Below are positions 1 to 5,439 of a DNA stretch of 5,484 nucleotides, one piece after another (within the stretch, counting starts at the first letter, position 1; each line of letters begins with the position of its first letter). This DNA is from an uncultured Sutterella sp. (GTDB lineage Bacteria; Pseudomonadota; Gammaproteobacteria; Burkholderiales; Burkholderiaceae_F). Where the stretch lies: positions 1 to 5,484 of the forward strand of contig URYO01000095.1 of the NCBI GenBank assembly GCA_900552195.1. Direction: 5' to 3'. The notes under the pieces were generated by a model that saw only the letters and a list, made by a program, of their open reading frames with translations, was not told the DNA's origin and ran no database searches. Made by a program: the position numbers and the translations under genes.

Positions 1-1
1 C

Positions 2-268
2 AATAAGTTGGAGCGGAGAGGAGGAAAATTAATCAAGGTTGATCCCAAAAATACCAGCCGAACATGTCCGCTATGTGGTTTGGTTTCTGCGGAGAACAGA
101 AAAACGCAAGCCTCTTTTGCGTGTGTTGCCTGCGGATACCGAGCCAACGCGGATTTGGTCGGAGCGATAAATGTACTAAGGGCCGGACGGGCCCGGTTAG
201 CCTGTGGTATGAGCGGCGCAGTAAGGCCGCTGTCAGCAGGAACCCAGAGAGACCTGTTGCAGCACTAG
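2..268 (+). CDS. tnpB: TnpB, RNA-guided nuclease of IS200/IS605 type (C-terminal part)
   Basis: TnpB is the IS-encoded RuvC-type endonuclease guided by an RNA made from the element's right end. Only the last 88 residues are in the window; the reading frame is open to the left edge, so the TTG at position 8 is not the real start. Visible are the segment GGKLIKVDPKNTSRTCPLCG, a zinc ribbon built from the two pairs CPLCG and CVACG about 20 residues apart, and then the RuvC-III stretch YRANADLVGAINVL. The family usually has an Asp-Arg-Asp or similar before NxAxNIL; here the acidic residue is the Asp of NADLVGAINVL. A full TnpB is about 350-430 residues, so activity cannot be judged. The stop (266-268) lies 60 bases before the element's end, as is usual, with the 3' part of the gene overlapping the guide RNA scaffold. 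Confidence 0.85.
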   Translation, partial: NKLERRGGKLIKVDPKNTSRTCPLCGLVSAENRKTQASFACVACGYRANADLVGAINVLRAGRARLACGMSGAVRPLSAGTQRDLLQH

Positions 269-328
269 GCTACGGCCGCTGCAGAGGTGGTATGGAATCC
301 TCGCCATTTATGACGAGGAGGACGTCAA
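190..328 (+). ncRNA. Candidate omega RNA (reRNA) scaffold of TnpB
   Basis: In TnpB systems the guide RNA overlaps the 3' end of tnpB and runs through the right end; the bases just beyond the element serve as guide. This stretch can form a chain of stems: 212-217 with 226-231 (AGCGGC/GCCGCT), 234-240 with 253-259 (7 bp, one G-U), 259-263 with 278-282 (GCAGC/GCTGC, sharing a base with the previous stem), and the terminal stem 299-305 with 312-318. The position and the run of hairpins fit, but the 5' limit is a guess and no promoter or processing site was identified. The guide would begin at 329. Confidence 0.5.
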
Positions 329-437
329 TAGCTTTGCGCTTTCGGATGTAAGCGAAGAAGAAAGTCTGTTCATCGCCAGTCAGGCTGAACAGATGCTTCC
401 CTCCCATTTCTTCGTTCCGCCCTCACTCGACAAATAA
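329..437 (+). pseudogene. 3' remnant of the gene interrupted by the IS200/IS605 element
   Basis: Directly after the element's right end, the frame starting at 330 encodes SFALSDVSEEES, continues with LFIASQAEQMLPSHFFVPP and ends SLDK, stop TAA at 435-437. Codon choice looks like that of the real genes further on, and nothing else explains the stretch, so I read it as the last 35 or so codons of a host gene cut by the insertion. I do not recognise the protein. The frame is also open back through the IS end, so a hybrid tail could be translated. The alternative is chance openness over a short distance. Confidence 0.4.
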
Positions 438-585
438 GTCTTCTTTCGGCTGACCGCAGGACACTCCCAAATTTAAATACCGAAGCGCTCCTACAGTCAG
501 TTCACTCGTTTGTTTAAATCGACCCCCTGCATAATTGCTTCGCCCCAATCATGCGGCTTCTATCTTTGCGACCACAGGAGTCAAA
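438..585 (+). other. Intergenic leader upstream of the ydhY-like remnant
   Basis: No gene is seen in this stretch. It has two AT-rich patches (about 471-480 and 510-518) and a CATAAT at 530-535 that resembles a -10 box, but no convincing -35 at the right distance, so I do not call a promoter. No clear FNR- or Nar-type palindrome and no terminator hairpin with a T-run was found. It most likely holds the original promoter of the ydhY-like operon. Confidence 0.35.
576..580 (+). promoter_or_regulatory. Shine-Dalgarno site deciding the 586 start
   Basis: AGGAG ends five bases before the ATG at 586. This selects 586 over the upstream ATG at 535 and the internal ATGs at 622 and 628. Confidence 0.7.
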
Positions 586-771
586 ATGCTAGATCTCAAA
601 GGACTGTTGTCCAAGGCAAGAATGCCGATGGATATCACCCGACGCGGCTTCTTAGAAGTATCAACCGTCGCTGCCGCCATGGCTGCGATGAACGCCGCCC
701 CCGCACAAACCGGTGCACAGCCGTACATCATTCTCTCCACTCCGAAAGGCATCCTCATTGCGGACCCGAGT
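586..771 (+). pseudogene. ydhY: YdhY-like Tat-exported 4Fe-4S protein, N-terminal fragment
   Basis: The fragment opens with about 14 residues before a Tat signal (DITRRGFLEVSTVAAAMAA), followed by an Ala-rich cleavage region and then YIILSTPKGILIADPS. E. coli YdhY has a very similar stretch (INTPKGVLV) immediately before its first CxxCxxC cluster motif. YdhY is a ferredoxin-like electron-transfer partner encoded beside the aldehyde ferredoxin oxidoreductase homologue YdhV. Here the similarity stops one residue short of the first cysteine motif: no cluster cysteines follow, and the frame drifts into sequence belonging to a YdhV-like gene, ending at the TAA 838-840. More than 150 residues carrying all the clusters are lost, so the product, if made, cannot bind iron-sulfur clusters. 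The family match is from memory of E. coli YdhY, not a search. The junction is accurate to a few bases. Confidence 0.7.
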
Positions 772-1046
772 TTATTGGTCCAACGGCCACCCGAAACATC
801 ATACCAACTAAGACGACGGACAATTGGGCTGCTTGCTTAACTGCATGTGCAACCGCGACCCGATGGCTCACGCTCATGTGAACTTCACCCGCAGCGGTCT
901 GCCGATCAAAGAAATGAAGCACATCGCCAAAGTCACTTGGGGTGACGAAAGTGCTGTCGACCAAATCGGTGACTACACACCGATTAACCCCTATAAGATG
1001 AAACGCCTTCAGTGGGTTATCGCCAGACGTCTGCACCATGCGACTC
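772..1046 (+). pseudogene. ydhV: YdhV-like aldehyde ferredoxin oxidoreductase, internal C-terminal-third fragment
   Basis: In the frame containing 773-775 the sequence reads YWSNGHPKHHTN, a TAA stop at 809-811, then DDGQLGCLLNCMCNRDPMAH, followed by HVNFTRSGLPIKEMK and later DYTPINPYKMK. E. coli YdhV, a tungsto/molybdo-bispyranopterin oxidoreductase of the AOR family, has the same order of motifs near its C-terminal end: LWSPFGYPVHHAN, VGSIVNCMFNRD, HINFIGSGLPLK and NYTPIN. The fragment is therefore about 90 codons of a roughly 700-residue enzyme. It lacks the N-terminal cofactor-binding domain, has an in-frame stop where YdhV has Glu, and is cut at its 3' side by IS110 sequence. In E. coli ydhY directly precedes ydhV, so one deletion within such an operon explains the fusion. 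Similarity is judged from memory; the collinear motifs make it strong. Confidence 0.75.
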
Positions 1047-1897
1047 AGGACTGCACTCGAGAATCCAACAGGATGCAAAAGCTTTTATCTTGCAGCGGCA
1101 CTCGAATTAGCTCTGTCTTCAGTTCGTTCAAAGGCAAAGCTGCTCAAAAGATTATTAATTCCTTTCTTGACGATTCTTACCCGGAATTTATTGCCTGTGT
1201 ACGTTCCAATTGCTCCCGGCTAAGAGCAACATTTACGGATATTGTCGATGCCTTTAGACAGTTGAACACCCCGACATTTAAAGAACTTTTACTGGAACAA
1301 AGAAAATCCTGGCGTCAGGCCATGGAACGAAGGGATCGATTGGAAGCCTTATTGCGAATACAAATGAAGCCATACAAGAAAACGGTCGATCAACTTTGTG
1401 CAATTCCAGGAGTCAAAGAATTAGCGGCGCTAAAAATTCTCTCAGAAATTGGTACGGATTTATCCTCGTTTAGAAGCAGTGAAGCTTTCTGTTCATGGAT
1501 TGGAATTTGCTGCGGAAATAACGAGCCCGCAGGTAAAGCCAAAAAATCCGGAACGCCAAAAGGAAACAACTATCTTCGTGCTTACCTCACAGAAGTGGGT
1601 CAGGCTATTGCATTAGTTAAAACCTACACAACGGTTTTGCGTAAGGTATTCCAGGCTTTTAAAGAGAGAAGAGGACACAACCGAGCGGTTGTTGCAATCG
1701 CTCATAAGATTGCACGGATCATTTACACGATGATCAAAAATTCTATTGCCTATGTAGAAATAAGTTCTCCAACCCTTGAGAAAATCAGACTTAAAAAACT
1801 AAGAGCTTCCATAAACAATGCCAAAGAAGTCGGAATTAGCCTACAGAAACTATCCGTCGTTAAAGACTCTACCGGAGAAATCCTATCGGATACCTGA
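1047..1897 (+). pseudogene. IS110-family transposase lacking its N-terminal DEDD part
   Basis: From about QDCTRESNRMQKLL onward the protein is an IS110/IS1111-type transposase. It has the end of the DEDD (RuvC-like) domain, then a helical linker, then the Transposase_20 domain with CAIPGVKELAALKILSEIG, SWIGICCGNNEPAGKAKKSG and KGNNYLRAYLTEVGQA, and ends at TGA 1895-1897. About 283 residues remain of a usual 330-420; the first 100-odd, with the catalytic acidic residues, are missing. In place of the usual NNESAGK, which contains what I take to be the catalytic serine, the sequence has NNEPAGK (CCC at 1526-1528, one transition from TCC). Codons are richer in A and T than in the genes to the right, as expected for a transferred element. 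It is fused in frame to the YdhV-like fragment, giving an open frame from 812 to the stop. The left end, with any bridge RNA placed there, is gone. Confidence 0.85.
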
Positions 1898-1975
1898 GTA
1901 AATAAAAATGTGTGAATCTCACTGGATATGCCGAAAGGCAGGAATTTACCTGCCTACTGGCACGCAACTTACTTA
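1898..1975 (+). mobile_element. Presumed right-end sequence of the IS110 remnant, with hairpin
   Basis: The stretch after the transposase stop is AT-rich and holds a perfect 7-bp stem, AGGCAGG (1936-1942) with CCTGCCT (1949-1955), loop AATTTA. It is probably part of the IS110 right end, since good coding sequence of the next gene seems to begin only near 1970-2010. No T-run follows, so it is a poor terminator candidate. IS110 elements lack ordinary terminal inverted repeats, so the boundary cannot be fixed by eye. Confidence 0.35.
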
Positions 1976-2709
1976 AAAAAGGGAAAGTAAAAGAGCTTTT
2001 TCTTCGTCAGGTCAAAACCGCTCCCGTGCCCGATGCAGCCGAGCTGCAGGCAGTCGCTGAAACCTCTACCGATGCGGTTTTAGAGCGTGCATTAAAGCGC
2101 AAAGAACAGCAGGAATTTGAGGTCCAGCTCACGCCGCAGGGTAAGGTTGATCTCTACGAGGCCGAGCATCCGAATCTGCGTCCTAGCCGCAAGGCTTTAA
2201 GCCGCAGAGAAATGCTTCGTTCTCTCGTCCGCGGAGATATTCATCCGAGCGACCTGCAGACCGAAGAAGAGCTGGAAGAGGAACTCCCTGAGGATTATTT
2301 CGAAACCGTCTGCAAAGCGACCGAAGAAGGCGACTTAGGCGTCTTCTCGATCACCGCACCGGACGGAGCAGAGTACCTCTACTTCAAACCGCTCATGTCG
2401 CACTCCTACGCCAGAATTCTAGCGGTCAAAGACAACGCCGAAGCGCTGGTGTGCGATCAAATTAGAGAAAACTCCCGAATTTATCCGCGGCCGGTTCCCT
2501 CTCAGATGTTCCTTGAGGCTCCGTTTGATTTTGATGTTCCGACGCTGGAATGTTTGCTTCAATCCATCGGACGGAAAGAAGAAAACAAGGACATCAAGTT
2601 CACGCAGACCTCCTCCGGGACGATTTTTCTGTACTCAGACAAATATTTGGACGACGACTTAGCGGAGTTCCTCGCAGAAGAGCAGGAAATGCGTCCGCTT
2701 AACCCGTAA
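1912..2709 (+). CDS. Acidic soluble protein of unknown function, possibly 5'-truncated
   Basis: I do not recognise this 265-residue protein. It has no signal peptide, membrane segment, CXXCH or cysteine cluster. Residues 1-25 are encoded by AT-rich, IS-like DNA. Residues 40-75 look like a charged helix. A basic stretch, SRREMLRSLVRG, lies at 97-108, followed by a very acidic one (EEELEEELPED, about 118-128). Residues 130-265 look like a compact alpha/beta domain, with GVFSITAPDGAEYLYFKP, then FLEAPFDFDVPTLECLL, and an acidic C-terminus. The GTG at 1912 has no Shine-Dalgarno site and lies 15 bases after the transposase stop, so the natural start was probably removed by the IS110 event; the ATG at 2212 is an alternative. 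It ends 25 bases before the cytochrome gene and points the same way, so it may belong to that operon as an accessory or maturation protein, which is inference only. In E. coli the gene after ydhV is ydhW, but I see no recognisable link. Confidence 0.6.
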   Translation: MNLTGYAERQEFTCLLARNLLKKGKVKELFLRQVKTAPVPDAAELQAVAETSTDAVLERALKRKEQQEFEVQLTPQGKVDLYEAEHPNLRPSRKALSRREMLRSLVRGDIHPSDLQTEEELEEELPEDYFETVCKATEEGDLGVFSITAPDGAEYLYFKPLMSHSYARILAVKDNAEALVCDQIRENSRIYPRPVPSQMFLEAPFDFDVPTLECLLQSIGRKEENKDIKFTQTSSGTIFLYSDKYLDDDLAEFLAEEQEMRPLNP

Positions 2710-2734
2710 CCCACAAAGCATTCGAAGGCACAAA

Positions 2735-3811
2735 ATGTCAACTCTCAAAACAACCATTCTCCTGTCCGCACTGGCGTGCTTAGCGATGTCCTCTGCCGCC
2801 TTTGCACAAGACAACGTTCCCGTTAAAGCTCCGGAAAGCCTCAAGAACGTTCCCTTTAAAATCGAAGGCGTAGAGGGTTTCCTTCATTCACTCGGAATCG
2901 ACCCAAAAACTGAGATCAAGCTCTCTAAGAAAGAACTACGGTCTCTCGCCGAATCCAACTACAACGACAAGACGGCCCAACATTTCATGAGCGTGCATGC
3001 CCGTCACGGCGTGGGCTGCCTCTCTTGCCACGATCAATCCGAAGTTAAAGGTACGGCTTGGATGGCCTACGTCAGCAATCCTCCGATGAAGCAGGACTGC
3101 AAGACTTGCCACACGGTCCAGGCCGACGTATTCAAACACACGGATACGCACAGCAACCTAGACTGCATTGCCTGCCATATGCCCAATATGCCGAAACCGG
3201 CCGAATACAGCGAAGATCAGGCCAAGGTCGCAGGCACCGCTTTGTACCGTGCCCATATGTATAAGATCAATCCGTCGCCCGACAAGACTTCCTATGTTAA
3301 AAAGGAAGTCAAAGTCGACGGCAAGATCGTATCTCAGTACGAACTGGCTAAAGATGAAAAAGGCCGCGACTTTGTTGATCTGATGTGGAGCTGCGCACGG
3401 AATGCGCCTGCTGACTGGACGGTGTTTGAAGGCAAAGGCTGCCACAGCCAGTACACCTCTAAACTTGAAGAAGGTCTTGTCTACAAAGATCAGAAGCAGG
3501 TTTACGGCGAACTCGTGAAATGGCAGAACCCGATTAAAGAAGGCTACAAAGAAATTCGCGGTGCAACCGAACGCATCAATAAGCTGCTTGAAGTTACACG
3601 ACTCGATCGCGATCAAAGAACCCAGGTCCTCTCCTATGTGGATTTGGCCACACAGATTGCCGACATGATCGAAAAAGACGGTTCCTGGGGTGCCCACGCT
3701 CATAACTATATGACCCAGCGCCTGGCTGCCGCTCAGAATTATGTCCGCAAAGCTCAAGAAATCTTGGACGCAGGAAAGTTCTCCAAGACTGCAGTAGATC
3801 CGCTTAAGTAA
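2735..3811 (+). CDS. Secreted tetrahaem c-type cytochrome with a CX15CH haem site (MccA/SirA-related)
   Basis: This 358-residue periplasmic cytochrome starts at an ATG six bases after GAAGG and has a Sec signal peptide (about 1-24, ending SSAAFA). It has three ordinary haem sites, CLSCH 95-99, CKTCH 122-126 and CIACHMP 144-150, and a fourth, unconventional one: C220 and C236-H237 with 15 residues between them, ending GKGCH. SirA of Shewanella has CX12NKGCH and MccA of Wolinella CX15CH at the active-site haem of their octahaem sulfite reductases. H174 (YRAHMYKIN) and H321/H323 (SWGAHAHNY) are good distal-ligand candidates. The helical C-terminus (about 255-345) resembles the end of NrfA/HAO-type multihaem enzymes. 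MccA and SirA are about twice as long with eight haems. The mature protein has exactly eight cysteines, all in haem motifs, so the two copper-binding cysteines known from MccA are not available. It is followed by NrfC- and NrfD-like genes, as in mcc/sir operons. It could be a reductase for sulfite, another small substrate, or only an electron carrier. The CX15CH site normally needs a dedicated haem lyase, which is not in this window. Confidence 0.85.
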   Translation: MSTLKTTILLSALACLAMSSAAFAQDNVPVKAPESLKNVPFKIEGVEGFLHSLGIDPKTEIKLSKKELRSLAESNYNDKTAQHFMSVHARHGVGCLSCHDQSEVKGTAWMAYVSNPPMKQDCKTCHTVQADVFKHTDTHSNLDCIACHMPNMPKPAEYSEDQAKVAGTALYRAHMYKINPSPDKTSYVKKEVKVDGKIVSQYELAKDEKGRDFVDLMWSCARNAPADWTVFEGKGCHSQYTSKLEEGLVYKDQKQVYGELVKWQNPIKEGYKEIRGATERINKLLEVTRLDRDQRTQVLSYVDLATQIADMIEKDGSWGAHAHNYMTQRLAAAQNYVRKAQEILDAGKFSKTAVDPLK

Positions 3812-3820
3812 CCGTTCCGA

Positions 3821-3840
3821 GAGGCCCGGGATCGGGCCTC
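3821..3840 (+). promoter_or_regulatory. Intercistronic hairpin before the iron-sulfur gene
   Basis: GAGGCCCG (3821-3828) pairs perfectly with CGGGCCTC (3833-3840) around the loop GGAT. It lies in the 40-base gap between cytochrome and iron-sulfur genes. GGAG, the ribosome binding site of the next gene, begins at the base after the stem. No T-run follows, so it is unlikely to be a full terminator. It may protect the cytochrome mRNA from 3' decay, lower translation of the next gene, or both, giving more cytochrome than partner protein. Confidence 0.5.
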
Positions 3841-3851
3841 GGAGAGAAATC

Positions 3852-4520
3852 ATGACAATAGACCGTAGAAAATTCCTAGCCGGCACGGCCCTCGGAGCCG
3901 TCACCGCTGTTTTTCTGGACAAGCAGGAAGCAAAGGCCGGTAATGTCAGCGGATATAAGGCTCGGTTTGCGATGATCTTCGACCAGAACAAATGTGTCGG
4001 CTGCGGAGCCTGCAAAGAAGCCTGCTCCGAAACCAATCACGTTCCTGCCGGTCAGCTTCGCATGACGCTGGAGCGCCAGTCGCCGCTCGACGGAACGCCT
4101 GGCAACCGCAAGTATGTCCGCGTATCCTGCCAGCAGTGTTCCGAGCCGCCCTGCGTGAGAGTCTGTCCGACAGGCGCTGCGCACATAGATCCGGCCACCA
4201 ACATCGTGACCATGGACAATTCCCGCTGCGTCGGCTGCAAGTACTGCATTGCCGGATGTCCTTACAACGTTCGATTCATTAACGAAGAGACGAAGGCCGC
4301 AGAAAACTGCGACTTCTGCCTGCACTCCAAACTTGCCATCGGCGAGCAGCCGGCTTGTGTGCAAGCCTGCCGCTACGATGCGCTGGTGTTTGGAGACACG
4401 AACGATCCGAATTCTTACATCAGTAAGATGCTGGCCGTTAAGAACTCCGTGCGTGTACGCGCAGTTCTCGGAACCCATCCGAACCTGCATTACATTCCTA
4501 AAGTGAAGGAAGAGGTTTGA
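3852..4520 (+). CDS. NrfC-like Tat-exported protein with four [4Fe-4S] clusters
   Basis: This is a 222-residue periplasmic electron-transfer subunit. It has a Tat signal (DRRKFLAGTALGAVTAVFL, about 4-22), then four cysteine sets: CVGCGACKEAC 48-58, CQQCSEPPCVRVCP 93-106, CVGCKYCIAGCP 126-137, and CDFC 153-156 with C169/C173. All sixteen ligands are present, and length and order match the NrfC/PsrB/DmsB class. Such proteins sit between an NrfD-type quinol-oxidising membrane protein and a periplasmic terminal enzyme. Here that enzyme would be the cytochrome encoded just upstream, as in MccC/SirC systems. The ATG follows GGAG with a spacing of seven bases. The stop is one base before the nrfD start, so the two genes are almost certainly translationally coupled. 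It looks intact. Confidence 0.9.
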   Translation: MTIDRRKFLAGTALGAVTAVFLDKQEAKAGNVSGYKARFAMIFDQNKCVGCGACKEACSETNHVPAGQLRMTLERQSPLDGTPGNRKYVRVSCQQCSEPPCVRVCPTGAAHIDPATNIVTMDNSRCVGCKYCIAGCPYNVRFINEETKAAENCDFCLHSKLAIGEQPACVQACRYDALVFGDTNDPNSYISKMLAVKNSVRVRAVLGTHPNLHYIPKVKEEV

Positions 4521-4521
4521 T

Positions 4522-5439
4522 ATGCAGACCACAGATATCGTCATTGACTTTACGACCGGTTTATCCGGAAGTGTGGCGTGGCCCTGGCCGATTGCCGTCT
4601 ACCTTTTCTTAGCCGGTATTCCGGGCGATGCGGTGGCCCTTGCCATCACCATCAATCTCTGTAAAGGGACGCACGCCGACAATCCTCAGATGAAGGCTGC
4701 CACCATGGTAGGCCTGGTCACCATTCTTTTAGGCATGGTGTGCTTGGTACTTGACCTGACGGACCCCTTCAACTTCTGGCGCATTCTGATCTTCTACAAC
4801 CCGACCTCGGTGATGAGTATCGGTGTTGCGGCTTTGCTCTTCTATATCCCGCTGCTCTTTGTTTTGACGCTTCTAGTTTTCAGAGACTTGCCGATATTGA
4901 AGTTTTTAAAGCCGCTCACCGACTTCCTCGCGCACTTCCGAGTTGTGCTGGACTGGGTGGTCATGATCCTGGCTGTTGTGATCTGCGCTTACACCGGCTT
5001 CCTGATCTCCGCGCTGATTCGCTTCCCGCTGATCAACACGGCAGTTCTTCCGGCCTTGTTCGTCGCTTCGGGCTTTTCCGCCGGCTGCGCCGCGATTCGG
5101 CTCTTTGCGATTTGCTTCGGTGCAAAGCGAGAAGACTCCTCCATGCATATCCTGCATGTGGCTGAATACCCGATCATCCTGGTTGAAGCGATGTGCATCT
5201 TCATGATCGCCGTCTCTTTGATCACCGGCACGGAAGTGGCAAAAATTGCGTTCACTGCATTCACAACCGGTGTTTGGGCTTGGGTCTTCTAGCTCGGCGC
5301 TATCTTCGTCGGCATGATTGTTCCAATCACTTTGAGCTTCTTCCGCTCTGCAGCCTGCTTCTACTTAAGCTGCATTTCGGCAATCGCCGGCATGATGTGC
5401 CTGCGTCCACTACTGTCCAAAATAAATTTGAACGATTGA
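4522..5439 (+). pseudogene. nrfD: NrfD/PsrC-like quinol-oxidising membrane subunit, interrupted by TAG
   Basis: NrfD-type proteins have eight membrane helices and carry quinol electrons to an NrfC-like partner. The frame from the ATG at 4522 (purine-rich site AGGAAGAGG 4507-4515) begins with the family-typical WPWPIAVYLFLAG (20-32) and has hydrophobic segments near 24-46, 60-80, 100-120, 135-165, 170-195 and 210-235. It stops at TAG 5290-5292 after GVWAWVF. In the same frame the sequence continues LGAIFVGMIVPITLSFF, then SAACFYLSCISAIAGMMCLR, clearly the rest of helix 7 and helix 8, up to TGA 5437-5439. Family members usually have Trp after this Phe, so TGG to TAG is the likely change. The broken product is 256 residues, the read-through form 305; the usual length is about 310-320. 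The last dozen codons (PLLSKINLND) no longer look like NrfD and probably belong to an inserted element. A sequencing error or amber suppression would restore most of the protein. Confidence 0.8.

Larger units (their letters stand above)
1..328 (+). mobile_element. IS200/IS605-family element, right-hand part only
   Basis: The left part of this element lies outside the window. What is visible is the 3' end of its tnpB gene, a GC-rich structured stretch, and a right end made of GGAATCC, an imperfect 7-bp stem (299-305 with 312-318, one C-A mismatch, loop 306-311) and a GGAGGACGTCAA tail. Right ends of the IS200/IS605 family typically have a subterminal hairpin followed by TCAA, at which the TnpA transposase cleaves single-stranded DNA, so the boundary is put after position 328. 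No tnpA is visible; many such elements carry tnpB alone. Confidence 0.75.

Noticed and set aside
64..351. 95-codon frame overlapping tnpB in another frame
   Set aside because: It overlaps the zinc ribbon and the structured right end, has no start signal and no recognisable features.
510..535. Possible sigma-70 promoter with CATAAT at 530-535 and TTGTTT at 510-515
   Set aside because: The -35 match is only three of six and the spacing of 14 is too short; kept only as a remark on the leader region.
549..1078. Minus-strand frames opposite the ydhY/ydhV remnants
   Set aside because: They are mirror frames of degraded coding sequence, without start sites or domain features.
1936..1955. Hairpin after the transposase as a transcription terminator
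   Set aside because: No run of T follows the stem, and coding sequence of the next gene begins nearby; an IS end structure is more likely.
3821..3840. Intercistronic hairpin as an intrinsic terminator
   Set aside because: It is followed by GGAGAGAAATC, not a T-run, and by a gene of the same functional unit.
3158..4036. Long minus-strand open frame (292 codons)
   Set aside because: It lies antisense across the cytochrome and the start of the iron-sulfur gene, both of which have motifs, start signals and signal peptides; its translation shows no family features.
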